Part shown: positions 8,829 through 16,463 of the stretch, piece after piece
How the letters are laid out: each line of letters begins with the position of its first letter
How positions within the stretch are numbered: position 1 is the first letter of the stretch
Assembly: GCF_000283515.1 (NCBI RefSeq)
Contig: NC_015976.1
Span: 4,061,501 to 4,125,500, forward strand
Origin: Sphingobium sp. SYK-6
GTDB lineage: Bacteria; Pseudomonadota; Alphaproteobacteria; Sphingomonadales; Sphingomonadaceae
DNA length: 64,000 nucleotides
Direction of reading: 5' to 3'
The notes under the pieces: generated by a model
The model's input: the letters and a program-made list of their open reading frames with translations, nothing else
The model's database searches: none
What the model was told of the DNA's origin: nothing
Position numbers and translations under genes: made by a program

Positions 8829-9671
8829 GTGCAAATCTTCCGTGACATTCCCTCGCTTCGCACCGGCGTGGCTGCCTTGCGTGCGAGCGGCGGCGGCATC
8901 GCCATGGTGCCGACCATGGGCGCGCTGCATGATGGGCACATGGCGCTTGTGGCCGAGGCGCAGGCGCGGGCGGCGCATGTGGTCGTGTCGATTTTCGTCA
9001 ATCCCACCCAGTTCGGGCCCAATGAGGACCTTGCCGCCTATCCGCGCCGCGAGGAGACAGATGCGGCCATGCTGAAAGCGGCCGGCGTGGCTGCCCTGTG
9101 GGCGCCTGACGTGGACGTCATGTATCCGCAGGGCTTCGCCAGCAGCATTCATGTGGCCGGCCTGTCGGAAGGGCTGGACGGGCACTGGCGCCCCGGCCAT
9201 TTCGACGGTGTGGCCACCGTGGTCGCGAAACTCCTGGGCCAGGTGCGACCGGACGTCGCCTGTTTTGGCGAAAAGGATTATCAGCAGCTCGCCATCATCC
9301 GCCGCATGGTCCGCGATCTCGATCTGGGCGTGAGGATCGTCGGCGTGCCGACGCAGCGCGATGTGGACGGGCTCGCCCTCTCCTCCCGCAACGCCTATCT
9401 CGGGCCGGAAGAGCGCGCCCGCGCCATCGCCTTGCCCGAGACTCTGGTCGTCGCCGGCGAGGCGATTCAGACCGGAGAGGACGTGCCGGCGATTCTCGCC
9501 TGGGCGACGCAATTCCTCCTCGATTCCGGCTTCGACTCGGTCGATTACTTCGCTCTTTGCGATGCGGAGACTCTCGAACCTGTCACCCGGCTGTATCGAC
9601 CGGCCCGTCTCCTCGCCGCCGCGAGAATCGGCGGGACGCGGCTGATCGACAATATCGCCATTAACCTCTGA
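8829..9671 (+). CDS. panC: Pantoate--beta-alanine ligase
   Basis: 280 aa from a GTG at 8829 preceded by GGAG. It condenses pantoate and beta-alanine with ATP to make pantothenate, the precursor of CoA. Motifs: VPTMGALHDGH (28-38, ATP-binding HIGH-like), IFVNPTQFGPNED, FGEKDYQQ and LALSSRNAYL (KMSKS-like). The reading frame also has an ATG at 8718, giving 37 extra residues, but the protein family starts at the Q-I-F-R-D-I segment, so the GTG is preferred. It is divergent from mipZ with about 110 bp between. Confidence 0.92.
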   Translation: MQIFRDIPSLRTGVAALRASGGGIAMVPTMGALHDGHMALVAEAQARAAHVVVSIFVNPTQFGPNEDLAAYPRREETDAAMLKAAGVAALWAPDVDVMYPQGFASSIHVAGLSEGLDGHWRPGHFDGVATVVAKLLGQVRPDVACFGEKDYQQLAIIRRMVRDLDLGVRIVGVPTQRDVDGLALSSRNAYLGPEERARAIALPETLVVAGEAIQTGEDVPAILAWATQFLLDSGFDSVDYFALCDAETLEPVTRLYRPARLLAAARIGGTRLIDNIAINL

Positions 9672-9727
9672 AACGCCCGGATCATCGGCGAAGAGACCGC
9701 GAGCACGGCTCACGCCTCACCGCGGCG

Positions 9728-9742
9728 TTAACCATTTCTCAA
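9728..9742. promoter_or_regulatory. Possible CtrA-type site
   Basis: TTAA-N7-TCAA, one mismatch from the CtrA full site TTAA-N7-TTAA, and the first half reads TTAACC as in the consensus. It lies about 50 bp upstream of the Sel1-repeat gene. A single near-match is weak evidence. Confidence 0.3.
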
Positions 9743-9792
9743 GCCGCCCATGATTGTTTCATCCCCATAGCGAAGTGAAGCTGGGGATTATC

Positions 9793-10092
9793 ATGGCGAG
9801 CAGCATGGAGAGTGCCCGTTTTCTGATCGACAGCCGCATGCGGGAAGCGGCCTATGGTGATGCGCAGGCCCGTTTCGACCTGGGTGTTGCGTTCAGTTGC
9901 GGTACCGGTGGCGTCGACGTCAATCTCGTCGAAGCACATAAATGGTTCAATCTCGCAGCCCTTGCCGGCAGCGAGGAAGGGCAGGCGTGCCGCGCGGAGA
10001 TCGCCGATGAAATGACCGCGCGCGAAATCGCCGAGGCCCAGCGCCAGGCCCGCGCCTGGCTGATGCAGACGGCACCCCGCTGCGCTGCATGA
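9793..10092 (+). CDS. Small Sel1-repeat (TPR-like) protein
   Basis: 99 aa from the ATG at 9793. The core (about 20-65) is one Sel1-like repeat pair: A-Y-G-D-A-Q-A-R-F-D-L-G-V-A-F, then DVNLVEAHKWFNLAALAG, followed by a charged helix (EIADEMTAREIAEAQRQAR). Sel1 repeats form alpha-solenoid protein-binding surfaces. No signal peptide is visible, so it is probably cytoplasmic. A longer in-frame start at 9754 is possible, but the region before 9793 looks non-coding. The partner is unknown. Confidence 0.72.
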   Translation: MASSMESARFLIDSRMREAAYGDAQARFDLGVAFSCGTGGVDVNLVEAHKWFNLAALAGSEEGQACRAEIADEMTAREIAEAQRQARAWLMQTAPRCAA

Positions 10093-10137
10093 GCTGATCT
10101 GCGGCGCACGGCACGCAGCCCAACGCTCAAACAAGGT

Positions 10138-11283
10138 TCAGCGCTCGGGCTCGCTCCTGCGGAAAGGCGTGCGCTCTTCGAGCAGGGGCATGTCGCCGCT
10201 CAGCATCATGGCCTCGCGCTCCACATAATCCGCCACGGCCCTGCGAAAGCCGGGGTCCGGTATATAATGCGCCGACCATGTCGCGACGGGCCGGTAGCCG
10301 CGCGAAAGCTTGTGCTCCCCCTGCGCCCCGGCCTCCACGCGACTGAGGCCGCGCGCGATGGCCGCCTCGATCGCCTGATAGTAACAGAGCTCGAAATGCA
10401 GGAACGGCACGTCCTGCGTGCAGCCCCAATAGCGACCATAGAGCGTGTCCGAGCCGATGAGGTTGAGCGCGCCCGCGATCGGCACGCCATCGCGCAGCGC
10501 GAACATCAGGAGCACTTTCTGCGCCATCCGCTCGCCCAGCAGCGAGAAGAAGCGCCGGGTCAGATAGGGATGCCCCCATTTCCGGCTTCCGGTATCCTGA
10601 TAGAAGCGCCAGAAATCGTCCCAATGCCGTTCCTGCAGGTCGCTGCCTGTCAGGTGGACGATCTCCAGCCCGGCCTGCGCCTTCGCACGCTCCTTGCGCA
10701 TGTCCTTGCGATGCCGGCTGGAGAGGACGGCGAGGAAATCCTCGAAACTGCCATAGCCCTCATTGGTCCAGTGGAACTGCGTGCCTTGCCGGATAAGCCA
10801 GCCAGCCGAGCGGAACAGCTCCCGCTGGTCTTCGGTGATGAATGTCGCATGGGCCGAGGAAAGGCCGTTCTGGTCGATCACGGCCTCGATCCCGGCGATC
10901 AGCGCCGCGCCCCCCTCCCCGTCCCGGAGCAGCAGGCGAGGACCGGGCACGGGGGAGAAAGGCGAGGCGATCTGCAGCTTGGGATAATAATGTCCGCCCG
11001 CGCGCTCCCATGCATCCGCCCACCCGTGATCGAACACATACTCGCCCTGGCTGTGACTCTTGAGATAGGCCGGCGCGGCCGCGAGCAGTCCGCCCGCCTC
11101 ATCATAGACGCCCAGCGGCGCCGGCGACCAGCCAGTGCCCGGACCAACACTGCCCGATTCCTCGAGGATGGCCAGAAAGTCATGGGAGACGAACGGATTG
11201 TCGCCCCCCGCGCACGCATCCCAAGCGTGGCCATCGATCGCAGCGACCGAATCATGCAGGTGGATCGTCGCGCCGTCCGTCAT
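10138..11283 (-). CDS. GNAT-fold acyltransferase of the FemAB-like (DUF482/COG3146) family
   Basis: 381 aa. Recognisable family segments include NPFVSHDFLAILEESGSVG near the N-terminus, SSRHRKDMRKER in the middle, and the C-terminal HFELCYYQAIEAAIARGLSRVEAGAQGEHKL region, which ends with RGYRP. The family is annotated as peptidogalycan biosynthesis/N-acyltransferase on the basis of fold; real substrates are not established. It stands alone between the Sel1 gene (convergent) and RidA (same strand, 68 bp away). Confidence 0.8.
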   Translation of the reverse strand: MTDGATIHLHDSVAAIDGHAWDACAGGDNPFVSHDFLAILEESGSVGPGTGWSPAPLGVYDEAGGLLAAAPAYLKSHSQGEYVFDHGWADAWERAGGHYYPKLQIASPFSPVPGPRLLLRDGEGGAALIAGIEAVIDQNGLSSAHATFITEDQRELFRSAGWLIRQGTQFHWTNEGYGSFEDFLAVLSSRHRKDMRKERAKAQAGLEIVHLTGSDLQERHWDDFWRFYQDTGSRKWGHPYLTRRFFSLLGERMAQKVLLMFALRDGVPIAGALNLIGSDTLYGRYWGCTQDVPFLHFELCYYQAIEAAIARGLSRVEAGAQGEHKLSRGYRPVATWSAHYIPDPGFRRAVADYVEREAMMLSGDMPLLEERTPFRRSEPER

Positions 11284-11351
11284 TCAGGAAAGGCGACCAT
11301 CAAGCGGCTCGGCCGCCGGATAAGGGGATAGGAAAGAGGCGCCGCCTGGCA

Positions 11352-11816
11352 TCAGGTCCGGATGGCGACGACGGCATCGATCTCGACCGAGGCGTCGAGC
11401 GGCAGCACGGGCACGCTGACCGCGCTGCGCGCATGCCGCCCTGCCTCGCCGAAAATCCGCACCATCATTTCGGAGCAGCCATTGGCGACCTTGGGTTGAT
11501 CGGTAAAATCAGCGGTGCTCGCCACGAAGGCGCCGAGCTTGACGATCCGCTCCACGCGGTCGAGATCGCCGAGCGCCGCTTTCATCTGCGCCACCAGCAT
11601 GAGCGCGCACCGTTCGGCGGCCTGCTGGCCCCATGCCAGATCGCGCTCGGCACCGAGCTTGCCGGTCATGAGCGCGCCATCGGCGGCAAAGGGCAATTGC
11701 CCGCTGATATGAAGCAGATTGCCCACCTGTACCGTCGGCACATAGGCGGCGACGGGGGCGGCGGGCTGCGGAAGGACGATGCCTTCTGCGGCGAGGCGGG
11801 TTTCGATGCTGCTCAT
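11352..11816 (-). CDS. RidA family protein (YjgF/YER057c/UK114)
   Basis: 154 aa from the ATG at 11816. Chorismate-mutase-like trimer family; RidA members hydrolyse reactive enamine/imine intermediates from PLP enzymes. Seen here are the GNLLHISGQLP segment (about 32-42), the EAGRHARSAVSV segment carrying the conserved Arg, and the terminal VEIDAVVAI strand. The 150-aa length with an N-terminal extension fits the non-archetypal Rid subgroups rather than E. coli RidA (128 aa), so the exact substrate class is uncertain. The start at 11834 adds only MLRLRS. Confidence 0.85.
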   Translation of the reverse strand: MSSIETRLAAEGIVLPQPAAPVAAYVPTVQVGNLLHISGQLPFAADGALMTGKLGAERDLAWGQQAAERCALMLVAQMKAALGDLDRVERIVKLGAFVASTADFTDQPKVANGCSEMMVRIFGEAGRHARSAVSVPVLPLDASVEIDAVVAIRT

Positions 11817-11849
11817 GGACCTGAGCCTCAGCATGAGAGGGCGAGCGCG

Positions 11850-12491
11850 TCAAGTATGACGCAGATCTTCCGCGATGGCCTCGAACTCTTCGAGCCGCGC
11901 ATTGATCCAGCGTTCCGCTTCGTTCCAGTCGTCGATCCGTGCGTGCGCTTCATGGGCCACATCCACATGCGGCGCCATTTCCGGCTCACCCACGAAATGC
12001 AGTCGCCAGCATTGGGGCGCATCCTGCGCCACGGACGCGTGGTTGTTCGCAAGATCGTCGATGAAGAGCGTGAGTGGTGCGCCGGTCTCTTCGATCAGCT
12101 TCGCGACAGCGGGCCCCTTCCCGCCGCGGTTGCCGATCACCCGGTAGGGCAGGCCGTGCCGATGGATCTGGTCCGCCCGCGCGGTCGCCAGCTCTTCCCC
12201 GATGTTCGTGACGATGACGATGTCGGCACGCTGCGCGAGCCGCGCCATGGTCGCGACGGCACCCGATATCGGCGTCTGGCGATGCATCTCCGTCTGGAAG
12301 AAGTCGTTCAGCAAGGTCCATATCCGCGCCCGCTCCACGGGATCGCCACTGTCCTTGTGACGCAGGGCCCGTTCGAAGCCTTCGGAGAAGCTGAAATGGA
12401 TGCCGTGCAGTTCATCAAGCCAGGCGCGAAACGGCACGACCATGTGCATGAGCACTTCGTCGCAATCGCTGATGATGAGTGGCCGGCTCAT
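11850..12491 (-). CDS. HAD-superfamily hydrolase
   Basis: 213 aa. Haloacid dehalogenase fold: motif I ISDCDEVL (nucleophile Asp9, Asp11), motif II region IVIVTNIGEE, motif III Lys in RGGKGPAVAKL and motif IV FIDDL. A helical cap of about 70 residues lies between motifs I and II. HAD enzymes are mostly phosphatases; no substrate can be assigned. It overlaps the preceding DUF3572 gene by 4 bp (ATGA), showing translational coupling. Confidence 0.82.
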   Translation of the reverse strand: MSRPLIISDCDEVLMHMVVPFRAWLDELHGIHFSFSEGFERALRHKDSGDPVERARIWTLLNDFFQTEMHRQTPISGAVATMARLAQRADIVIVTNIGEELATARADQIHRHGLPYRVIGNRGGKGPAVAKLIEETGAPLTLFIDDLANNHASVAQDAPQCWRLHFVGEPEMAPHVDVAHEAHARIDDWNEAERWINARLEEFEAIAEDLRHT

Positions 12492-12760
12492 CGGCCGATC
12501 CGCGCGCGGGCCGCCACCAGCGCGGCGGGCTCGACGGCGAGGTCCCGGGCGCAGGCGATGAGGTCCGGCTCATGGCTTATGACGAAATCCATGAGCGCGC
12601 CGAGCAGCGCGGAGTCGGCGAGCCCCGCCCGCAGTGAAGCGGGATCGAGCCCCGTCAGGGCCAGCATCCTGTCGGCACGAACCGAATCAGCCACAACCCA
12701 CCCGATAAGGCGCAGCGCCATGCTTTCGTCCGCTTCGCTGATCGGATATTCGCTGTTCAT
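12488..12760 (-). CDS. DUF3572 family protein
   Basis: 90 aa from the ATG at 12760. All-helical alphaproteobacterial protein with the family pattern ALRLIGWVVAD near the N-terminus, a GLDPASLRAG turn and LLGALMDFVISHEPDLIACA in the second half. Function is unknown. In many alphaproteobacteria this gene lies beside a divergently read DivK-type regulator, exactly as here, which supports the call. Confidence 0.82.
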   Translation of the reverse strand: MNSEYPISEADESMALRLIGWVVADSVRADRMLALTGLDPASLRAGLADSALLGALMDFVISHEPDLIACARDLAVEPAALVAARARIGR

Positions 12761-12829
12761 CCGGTTAGACCTTGCGTTTCGGCAATCCTGTCGAGAAAAC
12801 AGCATCGTCCATCGGCTCTGGGAGCAGCC

Positions 12830-13213
12830 GTGTCAAAACGTGTGTTGGTTGTCGAGGACAATGAGCTCAATCTGAAGCTCTTCTGCGATCTGCTCAAGGC
12901 GCATGGGCACGAGACGCATGCGGTGCGCGACGGGCGGGACGCATTCGCGGACGCCACGGCTTTCCAGCCGCATCTCATCATCACGGATATCCAGTTGCCG
13001 CATGTCACAGGGCTGGATCTCATCGCATCGCTGCGAGTCGATGCCAATCTCGCCACCGTGCCGATCATGGCCGTCACCGCTTATGCGGGTGTTGGCGACG
13101 AGGAGCGAATCCGGGCCGCCGGAGCGAGCGCTTATGTTTCGAAACCGATTTCGGTGATGCGCTTCATGGAAGTGGTGAACAGCCTGCTCGAGCAGCCGTC
13201 CGTCAGCATATGA
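12830..13213 (+). CDS. divK: Single-domain response regulator, DivK-like
   Basis: 127 aa, GTG start with GGGAG seven bases upstream. Receiver domain only: acidic pocket Glu9/Asp10, phospho-acceptor Asp53 (ITDIQLP), Thr83 and Lys105 (SKP). No output domain. DivK in alphaproteobacteria is phosphorylated by PleC/DivJ and tunes the CckA-CtrA pathway that controls cell-cycle progression; the segment VVEDNELNLKLF and the DUF3572 neighbour favour DivK over other single receivers. Confidence 0.85.
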   Translation: MSKRVLVVEDNELNLKLFCDLLKAHGHETHAVRDGRDAFADATAFQPHLIITDIQLPHVTGLDLIASLRVDANLATVPIMAVTAYAGVGDEERIRAAGASAYVSKPISVMRFMEVVNSLLEQPSVSI

Positions 13214-13245
13214 ACCGGGCCGGCCGTGACGGCCCGCACATACGC

Positions 13246-13270
13246 AAAAACCCGGGCGTTGCCACCCGGG
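13246..13270 (-). terminator. Rho-independent terminator of rpmG
   Basis: On the minus strand CCCGGG-8 nt-CCCGGG is followed by TTTTT (A-run 13246-13250). It lies 50 bp downstream of the rpmG stop and just past the convergent divK stop, so it may serve both directions poorly but rpmG well. Confidence 0.8.
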
Positions 13271-13321
13271 CCAGCGATTCGTCCCGAACGGCGCGCCTTT
13301 AACGGTGCGCCGGGTCCGCCG

Positions 13322-13489
13322 TCACTTGATCTTGGCTTCCTTGAACTCGACGTGCTTGCGCACCACCGGGTCATATTTGCGGAAGGTCAGCTTCTCGGTC
13401 TGATTGCGGGGATTCTTCTTGGTCACATAGAAAAAGCCCGTGTCAGCCGAGCTGACCAGACGGATCTTCACTGTGGCGGGCTTCGCCAT
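13322..13489 (-). CDS. rpmG: 50S ribosomal protein L33
   Basis: 55 aa, [19 protein letters not shown] to EFKEAKIK. It lacks cysteines, so it is the zinc-independent (C-minus) form of L33 that is usual in proteobacteria. The family signature [10 protein letters not shown] and the C-terminal [13 protein letters not shown] are intact. The upstream open frame to 13678 is not part of the protein. Confidence 0.95.
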   Translation of the reverse strand: MAKPATVKIRLVSSADTGFFYVTKKNPRNQTEKLTFRKYDPVVRKHVEFKEAKIK

Positions 13490-13775
13490 GGCCGGTTTCC
13501 TCAACAAAAATGCACTTGTTCGCCGAAGCGGTGAAGAAGCGCTCAAACTCGTGAAATATGGACGCTGCCTTGCCTGCAACGTCCGGTTCGGCGGCGGCCA
13601 ATGCGGGAATCGCGCAACTTTGTCAAGCTTTGCTGGGGTTCCGGCGCGTCGTCTTCGTCTGCAACATGGGCCCTGCACCGCGGCAAGACAAACGCCGTCT
13701 TAACCCTGGATGTGGAATATGGCCATGGCGGCGGGCGAGGCCTGACCGCCGCTCGCCGCTGTGGGAGGAATGACG

Positions 13776-14093
13776 GTGCATCAGGACGCGACCTTGTTCG
13801 TGCGGGCCCAAATGCTGGGGCGCATCGAAACCTTGCAAGAGACATGTGCCACACTGTCCCTCGCGGCCCTGTGCACACAGCTGGATGAGGTTCGCTCCCT
13901 CGCCCGCCGGAATGACTATCACGCGGTCGAGGGGCTCGCGAGCATGCTCGAGTCGGTGATCGCCTATAACGGCCACCGGCAGATCGCGCTCAATTACCTC
14001 GCCCTGATGCGGGAGGCGGCCGAAGGCGAGACCATGGGGCCGGACTCCGCCCGGGTCTATCTTGCGGCTGCCGCGCTCCAGGGCTGTCGCTGA
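13776..14093 (+). CDS. Conserved helical protein, unknown function
   Basis: 105 aa from a GTG at 13776, chosen because GGGAGGA sits seven bases upstream; the ATG at 13770 is too close to that site. Entirely helical prediction: LFVRAQMLGRIETLQETCATLSL, then SLARRNDYHAVEGLASMLESVI and an RVYLAAAALQGCR end. No signal peptide or membrane segment. It ends 15 bp before the next gene, suggesting a two-gene unit with the membrane protein. I do not recognise a named family. Confidence 0.6.
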   Translation: MHQDATLFVRAQMLGRIETLQETCATLSLAALCTQLDEVRSLARRNDYHAVEGLASMLESVIAYNGHRQIALNYLALMREAAEGETMGPDSARVYLAAAALQGCR

Positions 14094-14107
14094 CGAGATA
14101 CTGAACG

Positions 14108-14689
14108 ATGGACGCGCTGCTGCTGGCCCTGCTGATCGGGCTGCTGCTGGATCAGGGCGACCGATCCCAGAGGCTGGCGCGCAAGGTCGGGCCTGACGGA
14201 GCCGCTCTCGTCATCCTGATCGTGATGGCTGGCGCGGCGGTCTCGGCCGGGCTCGGCACGCTGATGGCGCGCCTGCTGCCCGGGGCTGCGGGCATTCTCT
14301 TTTTCTCTTTCACCCTGATTGCGGGCGGCCTCGGCCTGCTGGCCACGGGACGCAAGGCGACGCATGCAAAGGAAGCGCGCGCGACGGAAACCCACGCGAT
14401 GGGGCAGCGCGTGACCGCGAAGCGCACACGACTCTATGTCGCCCTGCTGGCGAACCGACTCGCGGGACGCACCGCCTTCCTGCTCGTCGGCATTGCGGCG
14501 ATGACCGGCAATGGCTGGGCCACCGCCATCGGCGGCGTGCTCGGCGGCCTCGCTGGCCTGCTCCCGCCGCTGTTCGCCGGCCGCGCCTATGAAGCAGCCT
14601 TCGCCCGCACGCGAATCATGCCCCTGCCGGGCGGCGCGCTCGTCATCGGCGGGCTGGGTTGCGCGCTCTGGTCGCTGGGGTTGCTCTGA
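14108..14689 (+). CDS. Multi-span membrane protein resembling GDT1/UPF0016
   Basis: 193 aa with about six hydrophobic segments in two groups of three, split by a charged cytoplasmic loop (about 82-110, RKATHAKEARATETHAM). GDT1/TMEM165 cation transporters have two repeats, each with E-x-G-D-[KR]-[ST]. Here the first repeat has L-D-Q-G-D-R-S (15-20) and the second has L-A-G-R-T-A at the equivalent place, so the topology fits but the acidic metal ligands are partly lost. It could be a diverged GDT1 protein or an unrelated membrane protein. The name is therefore tentative. Confidence 0.6.
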   Translation: MDALLLALLIGLLLDQGDRSQRLARKVGPDGAALVILIVMAGAAVSAGLGTLMARLLPGAAGILFFSFTLIAGGLGLLATGRKATHAKEARATETHAMGQRVTAKRTRLYVALLANRLAGRTAFLLVGIAAMTGNGWATAIGGVLGGLAGLLPPLFAGRAYEAAFARTRIMPLPGGALVIGGLGCALWSLGLL

Positions 14690-14819
14690 ATCAAAGATCG
14701 AGCCAGTCGATCGGTCTATCCATATGTATCCGTTCGCCAACGGCCTTGGGCCGTGCCATATCGGAGGCGGTCGCGGGAAGATCGCGACGGAGTGAGATTT
14801 TGTACCGATGGAGATCAAG

Positions 14820-15311
14820 ATGACGGACAGTGCGCTCAAGACACCGACGGATCTCAAGGGAAATGCGGTCAAGGCGGTTGCCCATGCGCTTAACGGGCTG
14901 CTGGCGGATTATTACGCGCTTTACCTCAAGACCAAGAATTTTCACTGGCATGTGTCGGGCCCGCATTTTCGCGATTACCACCTGATGTTCGACGAGCAGG
15001 CTGCTGAAGTGCTGGCAACCACGGACCTGATCGCGGAGCGCGTCCGGAAGACGGGCAACACCGCCCTTCGCTCGATCGGCGATGTCGCGCGCCGCCAGTC
15101 GCTCAGCGATAACGAAGCCGAATTCGTCAGCCCCGCCGATATGCTTGCCGAGCTGCGGCAGGACAATCTGTCGCTGGTCGAGTCGCTGCGGGCCGCCAAG
15201 GAACTGGCCGGCGCCGCGAGCGACAACGCCACGGACGGCGCCATCGACGACTGGACCGATCAGGCCGAGCAGCGCGCCTGGTTCCTGTTCGAGGCCAGCC
15301 GCAACGTCTGA
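14820..15311 (+). CDS. dps: Dps-family ferritin-like DNA-protection protein
   Basis: 163 aa from the ATG at 14820 (GGAG six bases upstream; an ATG at 14808 would add four residues). Dps forms a 12-mer that oxidises Fe(II) with hydrogen peroxide and stores the iron, shielding DNA in stress. Ferroxidase ligands are seen in NFHWHVSGPHFRDYHLMFDEQAAE (about 40-64). The C-terminus has no Lys-rich DNA-binding tail. Ends in a strong bidirectional terminator. Confidence 0.93.
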   Translation: MTDSALKTPTDLKGNAVKAVAHALNGLLADYYALYLKTKNFHWHVSGPHFRDYHLMFDEQAAEVLATTDLIAERVRKTGNTALRSIGDVARRQSLSDNEAEFVSPADMLAELRQDNLSLVESLRAAKELAGAASDNATDGAIDDWTDQAEQRAWFLFEASRNV

Positions 15312-15327
15312 CCTGCCCGCGTCACGC

Positions 15328-15366
15328 AAAAAAAGAGCCGGGAGCAAATTGCTTCCGGCTCTTTTC
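15328..15366. terminator. Bidirectional terminator between dps and the cold-shock gene
   Basis: Stem AGAGCCGG.AGCAA / TTGCT.CCGGCTCT, with A7 on the left and TTTT on the right, so it can stop transcription of dps (plus) and of the convergent cold-shock gene (minus). Confidence 0.88.
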
Positions 15367-15389
15367 ATATTGTTAGGTGCCGCTGGCCG

Positions 15390-16190
15390 TCAGTCGGTCT
15401 TGGGCTCCAGGTTGACGGCCGCGTATTTGCCGCGCCGATCCACCTCAAGCTCGAAGTCCAGGCGATCGCCTTCCTGAAGGGAAGCGAGCCCGGCCCGTTC
15501 CACCGCGCTGATGTGCACGAATGCGTCAGGCTGGCCATCGTCGCGCTGAATGAAGCCGAAGCCCTTCATCGCATTGAAGAACTTCACCGTGCCGCTCGCG
15601 CGCTCGCCGGTGAGCTGGCGCACCGGGGTGCGTTCCTGACGTTCTTCCCGCTCGGGCACAGGCAGAGCCTCGCCCTCGATCTGCAGTTCGGTAGCCGAGA
15701 TCTTGCCGCCGCGGTCCACGAGCGTGAACTTGAGCTGCTGGCCTTCGGCAAGTCCGGTCAGACCGGCCTGCTCCACGGCACTGATATGAACGAACACGTC
15801 TTCGCCGCCATCGTCACGGACGATGAAGCCGAAACCCTTCTGGCCATTGAAGAATTTGACCGTGCCGGAGCCTTCGCCCACGACCTGGGCCGGCATTCCG
15901 CCACGACCGCCACCGCCGCCGCCGCCGCCGCGAAAACCGCCGCCGCCGCCACCGCCGCCACGGAAACCGCCGCCGCCGCCGCCGCCGCGATCACCGAAGC
16001 CGCCACCACCGCCGCCGCCGCCGAAACCGCCACGATCACCAAAGCCGCCTCTATCGCCGCCGAAACCGCCTCTGTCGTTCCGGGAGCCGCCGTATCCGCC
16101 GCCGAAATCGGAATATCCTTCGAACTGCGGTTCTCCGAAACCATCCCGCTTGTCCCTGCCGCGCCCGCGGCGTCCTCTGTCAAAACTCAT
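15390..16190 (-). CDS. Two-domain cold-shock protein with Gly/RGG-rich N-terminal region
   Basis: 266 aa. Two complete cold-shock domains, about 107-172 and 198-262, both with RNP1 (KGFGFI) and RNP2 (VFVHIS, AFVHIS). They bind single-stranded RNA/DNA. Residues 1-100 are unlike a normal Csp: RGRRGRGRDKR, then repeats of G-G-F-G-D-R-G-G and runs of 6-9 Gly, with R-G-G and F-G-G units. This is a disordered RGG-type segment. The coding strand there is a long GGC/GGT repeat, a likely hot spot for length change. The alphaproteobacterial two-CSD type is usually about 150-200 aa without such a tail. Confidence 0.87.
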   Translation of the reverse strand: MSFDRGRRGRGRDKRDGFGEPQFEGYSDFGGGYGGSRNDRGGFGGDRGGFGDRGGFGGGGGGGGFGDRGGGGGGGFRGGGGGGGGFRGGGGGGGGRGGMPAQVVGEGSGTVKFFNGQKGFGFIVRDDGGEDVFVHISAVEQAGLTGLAEGQQLKFTLVDRGGKISATELQIEGEALPVPEREERQERTPVRQLTGERASGTVKFFNAMKGFGFIQRDDGQPDAFVHISAVERAGLASLQEGDRLDFELEVDRRGKYAAVNLEPKTD

Positions 16191-16331
16191 GCCCTGTTAA
16201 TCACTTTCGCGCGTCCCTTCTACGGTCATCACCCGTGCCGGACGACAAGCACGGAGACTCGGCCGAAGCCCAAACTCAGCCAAGTTTCGCTATAGCGGTA
16301 TTTATCCACAAGGGCGAATGATTTTGGCGCG

Positions 16332-16358
16332 TTTCGTCGTGACGAAATGTTTCGTCGT
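16332..16358. promoter_or_regulatory. Inverted repeat TTTCGTC-GT-GACGAAA plus a third TTTCGTC
   Basis: Perfect 7-bp inverted repeat at 16332-16347, and a third direct copy of TTTCGTCGT at 16350-16358, 18 bp after the first. It lies between the divergent cold-shock gene (start 16190) and rnd (start 16464). Symmetry and phasing suggest an operator; no regulator can be named. Confidence 0.4.
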
Positions 16359-16463
16359 CCGAATCTGGCAACCATGGCGTGTATTTCAAGCGCCTGACGC
16401 TACCCCGATCACTTTCTTCCAGGGAGGTTTCCCTGCGGCCGACATGCGGCTAAGGATGCCCTC

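Noticed and set aside
8719..9022. Extended open frame upstream of mipZ up to 9022
   Set aside because: The extra 101 codons are antisense to panC and show no family similarity; MipZ begins at 8719.
13690..13710. TTAACC half-site as a CtrA box upstream of the 105-aa gene
   Set aside because: Only one half-site is present; the second half is absent at the right distance.
15880..16190. A Pro/Ala-rich plus-strand open frame opposite the cold-shock gene
   Set aside because: It is the complement of the Gly-rich repeat; the minus strand has two full cold-shock domains and a clear start.
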